DNA of 64,000 bases from Scedosporium boydii (GCA_002221725.1 NJFT01000007.1:1-64000); one strand, 5' to 3'. Counted from the stretch's first letter, positions 37,401-51,511 are shown. Numbers and translations: made by a program. Notes: a model not told the origin generated them from the sequence alone.

Positions 37401-40216
37401 AGCCGTATATCCTCTCACTCATTCGTTTTCCTCCTTTTTTTTATACTGGATGTTTTGGCCTTTTTGGTTTCTACGTTGTCAAGTAGTTTTTGACAATGGC
37501 GGTGCTTGTAAACGTCAAGGCTGCATGGTCACAATGGCAACAGGATCCGAGAGCACCGACCTGACCAAGATATTTGATATTGCAAGAATCACTCAAAATC
37601 TTGGAGGGGGGAAATGGCAGGATCACATTGGTCAATACTATTCCCCTGCTGGTTGGCTCTCGACTCTCTCTCCCTAGCTCCATACTCCGTCGTCAGGACC
37701 ACTTCTCGACATTTTCGAAGGACTCTGGGAACGTGGGGTGTGCACCTCGGAACTTCGAGAAAATGGCACCCTACAGTGGAGAAGTGGTATAAAGTACACA
37801 TCACTGGGCCATCTCCGTCTCTACGGTGCTCCAAGGATCTGTGAAGCTACACTATTCAAGATTGATAGGGTAAAAACCACCGCGCCATTCCTACTTTGTA
37901 GTCTGCCTGCGCCCTGCCCAGTCCGGGCCCGCCAAGGCAGTTCCGGCAAACGCGCTTCACGAGGTAACATCAGTGTGGTATCGAGAACACCTCGATGTGA
38001 AAGAGACTGACAAGAATGACAGCCGGTCAATGTACAGGACATGTAAGACGAGAAGCACATTGCTTCTGCGATGAAGTTTACTTCGTAGTTGGATGTTTGG
38101 GGTGACATCTCAGTCTCGGAACGACCAACTATCTTGCTCCCCTCCCCGCCTTTTAATAACCCCCTCTTTCTCCCCTAACGGAGTTTTTGGTGGTTTTCCA
38201 TTTGTCGTGGAACCGAGGCGCGAGGTTTTTTGGGATACACTGAGCTTTTCTGGACGCTGTGCCTCAGTACGCGACGCAGGAAACCGCGCACCTGGCTGCA
38301 AGCCAATTATTGTCTGCAGTGCATCAGGCAAGGTGTAGAAGACCAGAGGTCGGGTCACAGCAGTTGATCAGCCAAGGGGATCTTGAGCCGAAGTGGCTTA
38401 CCTTGTGCATCCGCGTGCGTGAGTGTGTCCATGTGTGAGTGTTGTGACTTCTCTGTCGCACAACCTTCATTCATCATGACTTTCTCATTCCCAAGTCTAC
38501 AAAACAGGGGAAAAGAAAACAGAGAAAAGAAAGGAGGAAAGAGGGAAAAAAAAAAAAAAACAAAAGGAAAAGAAAACAAAAGGGAAAGGATTTCTCCATA
38601 CTTTTTTTTCATTATAAACTAAAACAAAGAAAAGGCAGCCGTTGCAGCTAAGGAGACCATCCCTCGAGAAGCCGGGCAAGTGGGCAAACTCCTCAGGAAG
38701 CACACCGCCTGGCTCGGTGGTTCCGAGGCTGCCTTGAAGTAATAGTGGCATGACCCGGGCAAACGCTCCTCTCGTGAGCCGTGGGAAGCATGTTTGTCTC
38801 GACTCGGCTCTCCGGAAGCCTGTGCTTGGAAGCAAGAGGCAACGTTTCGCGTTGTTATTCGGGCGGAGCTGTCCTTGCGACAAACATATCACCACCCCCA
38901 AAGGCTTGGCAGAAGTGAAGGAGGGCGTACAAAGGGCCCTCCTGACTAGAATTGCTGGCATCTAGACCAGAAGTCTGACATCCCGCATGGGAAGTCGCGG
39001 ACACGGACATACGAAGGAGAATATACCCAGGATTAATCGATGCGTAACTTCAATTACAGACAAAACGAGTTCGCAAACGTCAGTGCCGCGATCTTTCCAA
39101 GGGCCGTTCTAGAAAGGAAGGCGCTTGGACTAGGAATTATGTGGGTAAGGAGATTAACACTGCACTGCAGATGCAATCTGGAGATCGAAGAGTTGATTTC
39201 CCGGGCGAAAGTTGGGGAAAAGAAGAAAAGGAAGAAACCCGGAAATTATCATTTTGTTTCACCTCCTCCTACGCAGGCAGTGTTTGCCAATAAGGCGGTG
39301 AGCAAACATTGAAGGCTGGTTAATCGGGGGACGCACTCTGAGCAAGTGAAGTTGCCCAACGGGAAACCACATGAATCATGATCAATCAAACAAACTATCC
39401 AGTGTTTGCTTCAGAGTAATATTATTTCTCTTAGACAGGACATTGATTAATGCTTCATGGTTACTGGCAGATGTGATTACGCCAACCCACTCGCCGGTGC
39501 TCTCATCCTTCTCGTCCTCCTTGTTGCCTATTGTCGACTGGAACGACAACAATAAAACCGGACTTGTGGAGTCGATGATCGGATGATGAACCGGGTCAGT
39601 ATAGTATTATCTGTATTATCACCATGCCACCAAGAAATTCCTCCTGGATCCATCAGACGGAAACGGGGCTTGCTGGCTTGATACGCGAGGTCCACCTCCA
39701 GCGCACCTCATTGGCGAACGGAAGCTACATGGATGGTGGAGGACCGACTCGGAGCAGCGTCCGCGTGAGCAGGATCCTGGTGGAACCCTGATGTTGGTTT
39801 GAGGCGTGTTGGTCCCTGCAGAATTGATCAAAAGCAAGGGAGAGGTCGACTCAACTCATGTATGGTTTACCTGCATCTAGATCATTACCCACATATCGGC
39901 AATGGCGGTCTGCTGGGTACGAATGCTGGGTTGGAAAGTATTAAAGATGAACGCCTAGGATGCATGATAGTGACAAACAACATTGAACCGCTGTCTGTGA
40001 CCTGACTGGTGGAAGGACGGCCACATAACCACACGGAAGGATGTGGGCTGGTTGATGCATTCAGCTGGAGAGGAGAAGTTCACAAGTAAGAAAAGTTCCA
40101 GATGTAGGATTATCGTCGACGTGGCTCAGCAATGCACATGCGATGACACCATTGATCATTTGCCCTCCCTTCCCTCTCATTTCATCGGTCCTATCATGTC
40201 CGAGAGCACCTGGGCG

Positions 40217-40242
40217 TACTTCGTAGTGTACACGACTTCGTA
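40217..40242. repeat. TACTTCGTA motif pair, direct orientation
   Basis: TACTTCGTA at 40217-40225 and ACTTCGTA at 40235-40242 in the same orientation, 18 bp apart. Confidence 0.85.
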
Positions 40243-41139
40243 CTCCACGGTTTAACGGTTACCACCTCTTGCAACCTTTTTTGCCTAGTAAGGAGAGCTG
40301 ACCGCAAGACGCAGGCTAAGAAGCGGTGACACCCATACAATACGCATACGCAACCGGGTCCCTCCTCGGGCCTTTGGGTCTCAGCGGTGCCGTCTGAAGA
40401 TCCACATTGCCTGGCCTTGTCAACATCGACGCCACTAGATTCCCTCTGAGCCCCATGAAACCGATCCTATCGGGTCGATGGCTGCCAGGCTTAAAGATTC
40501 TTCTGCAGGACACAGTGCAGTCTGAACCTCGTAACGTCATGGTAAGATTGTCCAAGTGGGACTTGATGCGCGGTGACAATTTTCGACGCAGCCCGACAGA
40601 GCAGGAGTACGCGGTACCGGAGTGCGTGCGTGGACTGGTGGGACAGATGCCAATTATGACATAGGCCCAGACCAGGCGTTGCTCATAAACGACGGAGTAC
40701 GAAGAGGTGTTTCTCAATTAGCTGTCCAAGTGGCCCTTGATGTCTTCGAAGCAAGCCAACTGGAAGAAATGGCAGCTAGGCAACCATTACGCCGATGCAG
40801 TGTGCTTCATAGCTACGCAACATACCTTGATGCTTCTGCATCGCGAGTATGGATTGTATACTTCGTAGTGTGCGAGGTATTGATATAATCAAGATAACGA
40901 CTTGGACTTGATCCAACCCCGCAAGCCTCTAATTTTCTAATTCCCTTAGCGCTGTTGGAGCTTCACCGTTAAATGATTCCACATTAGGCGATTGCAATTT
41001 ACACTAACGCGGCAGAAGAATCAAAGAAAAAAATTTTCACGAGGTGGTATCTCCGGTTTGCTTCGTCCTCGCGCAGTGCTGTTTGCCTCCTCATTACTTT
41101 TTTCCCCCGAGATATTGAAACCACTGGTCTATACTAAAG

Positions 41140-41166
41140 TACTTCGTACTAAACTACTACGAAGTA
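41140..41166. repeat. Inverted pair of motif copies
   Basis: TACTTCGTA at 41140-41148 and TACGAAGTA at 41158-41166, inverted, with a 9-bp spacer; they could form a 9-bp hairpin stem. Confidence 0.9.
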
Positions 41167-42839
41167 ATAGAAGAGGGGGTGGGAGAGCACGGGGAGTTGC
41201 CAGGCGAGGTCCCGACTGAACCCATTGAGGCCAATGCCACACACCCTCCTTCGGCTCTTCGTTGGCCCTGATTGTTCAAACCGACAGTTCAATGTTCTCA
41301 ATTGGTGAAAGGGAGGATGGGTCGCCAACCAAATATGGTAAGAAGGCGACCGCATTCGTGCGGGATGCCTTTTTATCTCACAAAAAAAGGCGGTTTAGGC
41401 GACCTGGCCTTCATCCTCCATGTCTGTTCAGCTCGTTTCCCTCGTGGCGACGGGTCGAACTATGCCGAACTTGGCGACAATCTTTCCCGAATGTGGCATC
41501 CCTGGTGCGAGAGGACGTTCTATCTCACCAGGAAGTAGTAGTAGTAGTACCGAGGTACTGGACTACTACGAAGTTTGACCCGACCATAACTTGCCAGAAA
41601 ACTTATAAGAAAGAAGAAAAATTATAGGAAAAAAAATACTTCATAAGAGATAAAATGGTGCAGAAGGAAAAAGGAAGTGCATCGCGTGTGTATGATGGGG
41701 CGGCACTTCATAGTGGACACTGCACTAACTCTACGTACGCTGCGCTGCACTATCCTGCGCTACGGTATGTGGATGATCGAGCCAGACCACCGGCTCGCCA
41801 ACCGTCGACATCTCCACCTTCCATCAAATAGCCAAAGATAGCGTCCTCACTACCCATCTGCGCTATGCCGGCATTCTCCGCCAGCCACCTTGGCGTAGAA
41901 TTAGTAACGATCTCAATCCCTGCACCATGTTCTCCTCTGTTCTCCAGCAGCCCTTCATCTGAAGGATCCGATGTCGATGCCAATTTCGATCATGTCATGA
42001 GCGCACTAGCCCCCTGTCTTGGTTAGAGCTGGGAAATGGCGGTGTCTGGGTTTTACACCCCTCACTGTCTGTGAGGATCGGTACTTGTTGTGTGGTATTA
42101 TGGTACGAAGGGAGCTTAAACAGAGACTGCAAGGGCACTAACAAGATGTGCTGTAACACGTACTACTCATATGATGAAACATTCTGTCTGGATCTGTATG
42201 TGGTTGGTAGGCTGGTATTTTGCTCTATTCCCACGGAAAATTCCCGAGTTGATCAGAGCGCCGGCACACGCAGTGCACAATGCTGCCTCCAGCCTTGATT
42301 TACATTTTTAAATTTGAAGACTGTCAAGCCTTCTTCTCGGTCGTTCTTAGTAACGGGGTGTGGCCGAGACTGAAACTAGCAAAGGCTTGCAACGGTGAGA
42401 CCATGTGTGTGTTGCGTCCTTTTCTAGAACTCGCCGTGACTTGCACATAGCCGAACCAACGAATTTCCTTGGAAGAGCCGCACCCACTCAACGCTGCTGA
42501 TTCCAAGGTTTTTGGCCTCAGCCATGCCGACCGATTTCAAACAAGAATGGCTCCCGACTGACCGGTCAGCGAAGACCAGGTCTCCTTCATCAATGGCTCC
42601 ATCTCTCTCCCAATCCACCGGGTTCTCAAACAAAATCCCGCGCCGGAACCGCCTGCCGATATGCCCCCCCCCCAAGCTCAATCCTATCCACATGACTACT
42701 AAGTAAGCTACGAAAGTTCTGTTCCGAAAGTCCCGGCACAACGGCTCCGCTTGAAAGAATTTTGAGGTTTCTCTGGGAATAGCGCTGACATCATCGCTTC
42801 AGGTACGAGGTACCCTCGCCAAGGCCCTCGATCTACAAG

Positions 42840-42941
42840 TACTTCGTACGAAGCACGCAGTCTAAGTGGAAGCGTAAACGAAAGGCCCCAGTCCAAACCC
42901 TCAAACTCTCGGCAATACTACATTCTACGAAGTACGAAGTA
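42840..42941. repeat. Cluster of three exact motif copies
   Basis: TACTTCGTACGAAG at 42840-42853, then two overlapping TACGAAGTA copies at 42926-42934 and 42933-42941. Confidence 0.9.
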
Positions 42942-43702
42942 GAAGTGCATGCAGATTCTCTGGCCCGGTTAAGTGAAGCGAGGGCGCCTTACCCCGGTTT
43001 AGCAGAATGTCTGACCCAAAGGGCACGGCGAATTGCAACGTAAGGGCCCAAGTGTCAGTGATCAGGGCGCTTCGTGTGCTTTGCGCACTCGGTGATCAAC
43101 TCTCACTTTTTCCCAGAGATCACATTAGTGCTTTGTGCTGGTCTAGCGCCTGCAACATGGGGTACCTGCCCACTACGGATGTGACAGTGGAGGAACCAAC
43201 GCTCTGGCTGGGCAAAACAGGGCGAACCTTGCCTTTGGGACAGAGGAAGAAGATTCGCGAGTGCCCACAAGAATACCACCGACGGAGCGACAACGGGCAA
43301 TCATCTGCATGGTAGAAGCTTAGCAAGTATTCGTACTCAGTAAAATTATAAAATTAACCAACCACATTCCAGCTGGGGAGGTTGCATTTGGGATGGATTC
43401 TTCGAAACCCTTGATGGCGAGGGCCATGTCAGCTGAAGCTATTCTCACCAGGAGATCAAGAAGGCGAACCTGTCACGCCTTACAAAGAAATTGACATCAA
43501 TATCCTGAGGTATGTGGAGACTTGATCAGATTCATGGGCTTCCCGAACCCTCAATCGGTCCGTCACACATCTACGTCATACAGTACATACAGTATTGAGA
43601 GTTCTTCCCACCAGTGACATTGCACCTTGTATATTTCAACAATCAGTGTCTTCGAAAGCTGTACTTCGTACGCTTGTGGGATATCCCTTCATTGACCCAT
43701 TG

Positions 43703-43730
43703 CCAGGTAGCAGGGCCCAGGTAGCAGGGC
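43703..43730. repeat. 14-bp tandem duplication
   Basis: CCAGGTAGCAGGGC occurs twice in tandem without mismatch. Confidence 0.9.
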
Positions 43731-46700
43731 ACACTGTGCCCCCAGTGAGAACAAGTCTGTAATTAGAGTCTAGCTCGGGGACTCTCCAGTACCGGCCTGC
43801 CCTGCCCACGCCATCGCCTGCCAGCGCAAGTTACATTGATGTTTGCTGGTGTTGCATTCATGAAGCCTGGGGACGCCTCTGTACCGAGTACACCACACCC
43901 CCTCCTTTTCACCACTAGCCACGAGGTTTGATGGGGCCCCATCCAACGGGGAAGAGCCGAATGGCCGGGTGGGATATTGAAGCTTGGATCTCCCACCAAG
44001 CCTGACACTAGGAACTGGCCCCGGAGGGGCCAGTCGTTTGGGATCACTAGGGCGAGGGGTACTAGTTTATTAGCTAGCCTTCAATTGCTTGTGCTAATAC
44101 AAAAGGTGTGTACAATACTTCGTGGATCAACCTGTTTCATTGCCTCTCCGAAATAGCGCATTCGCGGGTTTGGAACTAGTTGGATTGAGTCGCAACGTGC
44201 CCCCAACGCCTCCAGGGCTGCGCTTTCCGAGGAACCGGTCCTCCCATCACAAGACTTGGACCTGCGTGAGGTGCAGAAACTTGGTGACGGCGAGATATCC
44301 CTTGCGAGAGATTAACCATGCCACTGTAAATCCTGTGGTGCTTCCACGCAAAAGGAGATCTTACGAGGGTTTGAGCGCGCCAATGCAAACTAGGCCAGTC
44401 CCAAGCATTAAAGCAGCCCGCAAGGAAGATTAAAGGACCCGAGCACCAGGGAATTGATTCCTTGCCAATAACACAAATGCAACGGAAAAGAAAAATGCAG
44501 AGGAAATAAAACCAAAACAAGTTTGGGGATGCACCTAAGAACACCAACCCAGAGAACCGGGACGCCATGCGCGCTTTTCACTGGTTCTCCAACCCTTCCT
44601 GGGCTTCTCTGGGCTTTCCAAATCCGGAAATCATCTCGGTGACTTGCAGGGAATCAATTCATGGTTGAACGCCCCTTATCCCACGCTGCCCCCCCTGCGA
44701 AGTACCACTTCGTACTTACTTGTACGTGCTTCGTAGTATAGAAGTCCGATGTCGAGAGACCGCCACAGACATTCAATGCTAACTAGCGCAACCACCTAAA
44801 AGCAAAGTTTGGCGCACACACATCAGTTGATATATCTTGATACTAGCCCTTGTAACTACCGAGGTAATGCAAAAATTTCAGAGAGAACATTGAAATATCT
44901 GGATTGGATTTCAGAACCAGTTCGAGAGAGGCAATTCCTCTTGATCTTCTCTCCTTCGCACTCTGTCCTTCGGACTCTAGTGTACATAGCTTGGGGTAGT
45001 GCCTCGCCATAGATTGATCCATCCTAGGCCCCTTGACTGCGCTCCACCACAGGTACATGGATGAGATCGTATTCATAACAGATGCTGAAGGGTGCCTCAG
45101 ATATGCTCAATGGAACGATGTTGCGACACCTTACTTCTCCTGTGCTAGCGTGTGAACAAGATTGAGCCAAATGCTGGGAGGTTCCAACACCTTGGTGCAC
45201 AGCTCAGAGATTGCCACTCCAGCAAGAGGAGAAGACAGGATGTTGGAACTCCGATTCAATGCAAAGCTCACGTATTTTGCAAGGTGAGGCGAGTCCGGTG
45301 TCCAGTATTGCATCTCTCGAATCGTACGTCAATTGATTGATTAACGGGACAGCAATGGTCATTGCGTATTCCAACATGAGCCCATCGTCTGTCCAACGAT
45401 GAGGTCGCCGCCCTGAAATTACTTCTCCTCTCATCAGGGATGAACTTGGTTCTGGGGAAAAAATGGCTGGCGTCGTATTGAGATGAAAGACCCACGCTTC
45501 TCTGCATTACACGCCCGGGGTGGAACTAAGATCACCAGCAGATTGGTTGCGTTCCCCTTCAATGCGCAGCAGATTTTCATCACGGGGAAGATGTTTTGGC
45601 AGCCCCGACGAATCGAACGGCGAAGACGTGCTTTTTTTTGTGTCCAGTTGACGGCGGCTGGTCGTTCCGGGTTCACAAACTCGGGCTTTTCTTTTTTCCC
45701 TTCGGCTTCCAAGCAAGAGGGAAAAAATTTTGTGTCTCCGATGAGAACGCCGAAAGGGGGTTCGAGAAAAGGGGCGATCAAAGTGTTTGCTGCAGGCACA
45801 TTCTACTAGTCAACAGGCTGTGCTCCTTTAGGCCGATCAGTAAAGTCCGAAAAAGGCTTGCCCTAAGACAAAGGGTACCTTAATGAAGCAGTTCTTCCCG
45901 GCCCCAACGAGGGAGGGCAGCCACCACCAGAGCTCAATTTGAACATGCCTTGCTCTGTTGGACGTACGAAGGAGTGTCGATGGCTGGGTTGGACCTCCCC
46001 TTTCAGACGACAAATTATTACATAACAGCATTGAAAATGGGATGTCGAGGCGTTCATTGTTCCATTGTCGCTCCTTCCCGCACTCAATTCGGTCCCGGCA
46101 ATTGGAGCAGTCGCTGACAATTGGCTTAGGAGTGGGTGGAACCCCACCACCTGCCGTCGTTTCTCCGTGCCGTGTGTAGACAACATCACCTTCGGACGCC
46201 TTGAATATATCACGAACTCCTCCGGCTTCATTGTTCCTACATAATGCTATTCAATTTACAATGTACGCGAGTAATTGACCAGCCAGCGGAATTCGGCAAG
46301 TCAAATGCCTCGTCTTCCTCATTTATTTCCGTCGACATGCCATAGCTACCCCGAATCTTTGACCTCCTCGTTGAGTTGAATATACCCTTATATGTGACGT
46401 AGACGTGGCTATCCTCAGGTTGCTGTCCGCGCTCCAGAGATACGGAAATGCCTTCCTCATCGACTTCGTGATCCGCGGACCATCAGGTCAGTGCTTTAGG
46501 CTATCCACGGACCCTTGTTCACAACAGCGGCTTTTCAAACCCACCTCGCGGCGATCGGCCAGGCCAATTAATGGGCAAGGCTCTCGATGAGGACCCGCTG
46601 GGCGGTTAGATTGCCCTATGTTCTGTGCTCCATCTATTGTGCAGGGTGTGATATTAATCCCTGGCACAGACCGAGATGTTGTGCAACCTGCACGGAGGAC

Positions 46701-49700
46701 ATTTGCCAGCGAAGTGTGTCCAGATTAGTACATGCTCGACATGCTTGAGGCAAGATATCGGTTTTCTAGATTACCATGACCCTTTGGTCAACTGTACATG
46801 CTCGCGTACATTATACCACCTTTATCGCGGACGAGAGACCACGCGGGCGTAGGCGGCGTGGTCATCTTGTCATGCTAGAAAGCACATTCTTCACCATCAT
46901 GAAGTCTGACTCCGACCCTGTGCGGAGCCATGCGTGTCCAATCTTGTACCGGCCGGGATGGTGTGGGGCTAAACCGTTTCCTGGAGCTCTCGGAAGAACA
47001 CGCTGCCTCTTTGCAGCGCCTCTGCGAAGGCTGCGTCCATCCAGCCTGCGAGCATAACGTTCTCGGGGGACGGGAGTAAGCCGTGACTACGAAGTACGTG
47101 CATCCTCCACCCACAGCTTCAATGGTGCCTCTGCAGTTCGGTTGGCCTTCAGACTTATCGTCCGTCGCTTCATACGAATGGTATAAGAGTATGATATCTA
47201 AATAGAAGTTCCTCATTAGGCAACAGAGAAAGCCGGGGTCCTATGCAGTGTGGGAGGCCAAAGGAGGGACCACGGGGTGAAATTCCATGCAACTCTGAGT
47301 AAACTACAATCCACTACACTTTGCATGTGTTGGAGTGTGACTGCACGAGTAGCAGAATACAATGTGCACTCCTGCCACTCCGCTGAGCTGGTCCGACAAG
47401 GCTCCCCACAAGTGCATGGCTTTACAGGCGCCCAGTTGTGACTTGTCAGATAAATGTTGTTGCCTCACCGAGTTTATGACACAACCCCTGTCGAACAAAC
47501 ATGGTGGGACGGGTTACTATCTTGTTGGTCTATCGATCACAGCAAACAGAGTAATACTACCTGAATCCATTTGTCAAAATAGAAATGTCTTGGGTTGCGG
47601 CCAATCATCGAGTTGGAGGCAATAATAACTCCCGCGATAGTGTGACAGCCTACATGTCTATCCTTATTGGATTATGACGATGATGCAGACATGAAGATGA
47701 AGATGTCGAGGAAGAAGGTGTAGAAAGCCGACGCTGTCTTCCTGTTACACGACTAACGTTGGTTCTCTGGCTCCGACCTGCCCGTCTCAGGGTCGATTCA
47801 ACAGAATTCCCCCAGCCACCAAGAGGATCACAAGATGCCTCGCTGCAGCCCATTCTCCTGATTCATAACATCTACATCGTACTCCATGAGGAAACACGGC
47901 ACTGTAGCCTCCGAGCACGAAGCGAGCATTGCCAGGTCGGGACGATCCCTTCCCAGCAGGGTGTGTAGCATATTTCGTACGGAGCGTTTCCCCACAAACC
48001 GCGACAACCGAGACACCACCCTAGGATAACCAATTTAGTTTCATCTCCGCCTCCCCCACAGATAGAAAGGAAAAGGGACTGTGGTGTGTCACTTCTCAAT
48101 GAGACATGCTGACGGCTTGACGGCCTGTCTGGCGAAGCATCCTGTCTCCACTAGCGCGCATGTACGCAAGGATCAAAAAGCATTATCATAGTATGAGTAC
48201 CTTCGTACTTCGTGGGTCCTCTTATCCGACATCTTTCTTGGTACTGAGGCAGACTTACACCGGGCTCGTTCGCAAGCTTCCTTCCTTCCCGGTCGTGAGA
48301 GGGTTGTCCACCCCCAGATATTCTCTCTGAAATGCTCTTTTCAACCAGGCGCATATGTAGGGGACCCTTTATGGAAGTCATATTGTGTTTCGCCATTATT
48401 GAGGTGCAGCCCGCGGACAATGGGCGGTTCTCCCTCCCGAACGGTTCGTCGTGGGGCGTCTGAACAGGGCTTCCAGGCACGTCTTCATATGCGAGCCCTC
48501 CACTGCGCCCGCCCATCCTAGCCAAATCCAGGGCGCGGATTATCCCTGCCGGGTTTTGATGTTGGGGTGGCTGAAGTACATAAAAGTAGTGGTGGAAAAG
48601 AGCAGGGTATACGTCGGTACTGCATCATGGACGTGGGTGACCCGTGATGCTACAGTGGAAGATTAAGACGAAGGATGTCGACTCTGTCCTGCTCTGGTTG
48701 GTTTCCCCCAAAGTTCAGCAACAGTATCGAGGATCTGACTGCATATGCGTACTTCGTAAGTTCGTATAAATGCGGTCGTGGCTTGCGTGCTACGCGCGCA
48801 AGACAGAACGGCAGACAGGCCAAATGGAAATAGGTCATATTAGCTCCCTGCTAGGGTATCTCTGGTCGAGCGACACTCCCCCCCCTGTATCTCCCATGAC
48901 AATGACCTTGCAGCGTCCTTTGCTAACATCACCAAGAATTGGGTCGACCTATGCGGCCGACCTCATGCTGCAGCATTTTACAGAGGCCTTCATTCAGTGC
49001 ACATGTGTATGTCTGGGTGTATGCCTGGCTAGCAAGGTCCGATAAGGTGGCACGTCTTAGTTGTTGAGTGAAGGTGCAAGGTGTCATCTGCTGCTACTTC
49101 GTACGAGGGAAACGGTACTTCGTGGGTGAGATGCAACAGTACATTTCCCGGGCTCCCCCCAACTGCAACTCAAGGGCAGGGATCGGAGCATGTCGAGAGC
49201 AGCCGGAAACGGATAGGACTGCTACTAACTTCGTACATAGGGACAGCACGGATGTTCGCAACTGGAAGGTGCCAAGGCTCGTGTAACAGCGGGTCTCTCC
49301 CCTCTGCAGATGTCATCCAGATTCCTGGGGCGCGAATTTCTGCCGTAGATGGGAAAAGAGAAAAAAAGCCATGGCGGCTTAATCGAGATGACCGAAGGGG
49401 GCAGGTACATAATACTACATGCGATACCCCGGCCTTGACCAGCAGCCATGATACGGTTTAAGCGCGCCAGGATCAACAGGCGTCCAAAATGATGGACGGA
49501 CAGGCGGGTCGGCAGGGGGGTCGGCAGGAGAAATCATAAAATGTACGAAGTAGATGGGATCTTCGAGAGTTCATGAGTTGTTGGTCCAGCAATGGTGACA
49601 CCTCTGGGGCCTCACGAATGCATACTTCGTAGGCTCTAACTGGGAGCCCCAACGTGGAGGACACGGTTATGCATCGAAAGGGTCCACGGGAGGCTAGACC

Positions 49701-50728
49701 CGGGATAACTTCCGATCCGGGTGCACAATAACATGTACGACTGTTGGTTTACAAGTAGTACTTGCAGTAAACAGCCGTCCGGAGTTCCATCTCCGGTGTA
49801 GTCTGGGCCTTTGGCATCCCTCAGGGTCTCGCGCAGATGCGCGATAAAGGTACTATTACGGGGTATCCGGTGAGAGTGTGACCAGGCAAAGGCATAGACA
49901 AGGACAAGGATGGCAGCTTTGGGGGATACAACGTAGGGAGGCTTGCCGCCATGGAAGAGTTCGGACATTATGCTATTGCTGCTAGGGGTTTAAGCGAGCT
50001 CCTGTCCGAACATCTTAAAAACTCGGTACAGACTACAGCATGCATTGCGGCTGCCGACGTCAGGTTGCGTGGTACGTTCGAATAGGAGCGATCTGATCCG
50101 GGAAGGATTGCGTTGCGCGAAGTCGAGAGATACGTGAGAAGTCAAAGAGCCGACGCATCGTATCATCTTACATGCAGTATATTGATAGGATCGCAGTACA
50201 GATTCGATGATGCCGAGGAAGGATAGGCAATCCGAAGCTATAAGAGGTTGTCTGTATTAGACATTTGCAGATGCAGTCTTCCTGTCCAGCCGGGGGTGAG
50301 TGGCTCTTTCGACCCTCACATCTGCAGCACCAAAAGGAATATTGAAAAATTGAGATATCAACGACCTCAGCAGGCGAGGATATATCACATATGTAGGTGA
50401 CCGAAAGCGACGCTGGCGGCGAATCTAACATCGCGGCCCCCAAGGGCAGTGCTTGGTCAAGTGACCTGATATGCTGCCCGCCTTTCTGTTTTCATACCTG
50501 TGTTCCGAGTCGACGTGTTCCACCACTGCTCATTCCTCAATACCTACTGGTTCGGGGGAGTTCAATACTCCGTACTGTTCCTAATGGGTGTGCTGAACAG
50601 TCTAGACAGTCCAATTATTGCAGATCGGGGTCCGAAACAAGGTTGCACTTTGGAAGCAGCCGGGGATGTCGGATAGAGTTAATGGACTTTGATGGTGACG
50701 CAACACTGGGCTGACCGGCACCTGCCTC

Positions 50729-50752
50729 GCCAAGTCCCGCCAAGTCCCGCCA
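50729..50752. repeat. 10-bp tandem repeat
   Basis: GCCAAGTCCC twice in tandem, followed by a partial GCCA. Confidence 0.85.
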
Positions 50753-50808
50753 CCAAGTACAAGTTTCCAAGTCTGATGTGCGCGACTTCCTAGTGTAGTA
50801 GTATAATG

Positions 50809-50823
50809 TACGAAGTACTTCGT
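50809..50823. repeat. Palindromic motif copy TACGAAGTACTTCGT
   Basis: The two half-sites are joined in the opposite order to the copy at 16508-16523, and here they still form an inverted repeat. Confidence 0.9.
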
Positions 50824-51511
50824 GCATAGTTCCAGCGCGGTCGAACAGAGAAGGAGTGACCGACATTAAGTCGAGTCGATCTCATATGTCAGAGCGGGCG
50901 GGCGACTATTGGAGGAAGGAGTCACTCTGTACGGAGCAGTCTCTCTACGAGCGAATGGCGGGCAGCAGCGGGAAGTTACTACGAAGTACTGGCGAATCCA
51001 GAGGGTAGTGTAGATTAGCTATTGGGATGAAATCTATTTTCGACCTCAGGTTATTTTTTATTTTGGGCTTTTATTTTTCCCGCTCGTGATTTGCAAGCCT
51101 GCATATTTTCGCCTCTTTTTCCCCTCATACACCTCCCTTGTCCGAGATTTGCGCCTGTTCCACATGTCGAACATTTCAGGATAGACCACATCATTTTTTT
51201 GTAGTCTCTTATTTTTCAACAACTTCTGGGTACGGGTGACGAGACGGTTACCCGGCTTGTGGAATCCTGGATTCGAGGTATCCCTTTAAACAGCCACAGA
51301 CACAACATCGACGACAACACGCCATCCACCCCAACCCGTTCCATCCCCATCGAGCGCCGGTCCCCACCATCACACATCCGGCCGACTGATAACCCCGGTC
51401 GAACAACATCCATCTTGGAACCGCTGTGCAGGGACAAACGCCCCAGTCGACACCGACGTATCATCATCTTCACACCTAAAAGTATCGTATTACTCGCCGA
51501 GTAGACGAACC

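Larger units (their letters stand above)
34457..51511. other. 17-kb gene desert with dispersed motif copies
   Basis: No gene is supportable on either strand. Open frames are short, lack family resemblance and are crossed by stops in all frames. Exact TACTTCGTA/TACGAAGTA copies start at 35381, 35808, 37353, 38079, 40217, 40859, 41140, 41158, 42840, 42926, 42933, 43662, 47088, 48750, 49095, 49544, 49623, 50809 and 50979. I found no reverse transcriptase, transposase, rRNA or convincing tRNA. Confidence 0.6.
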
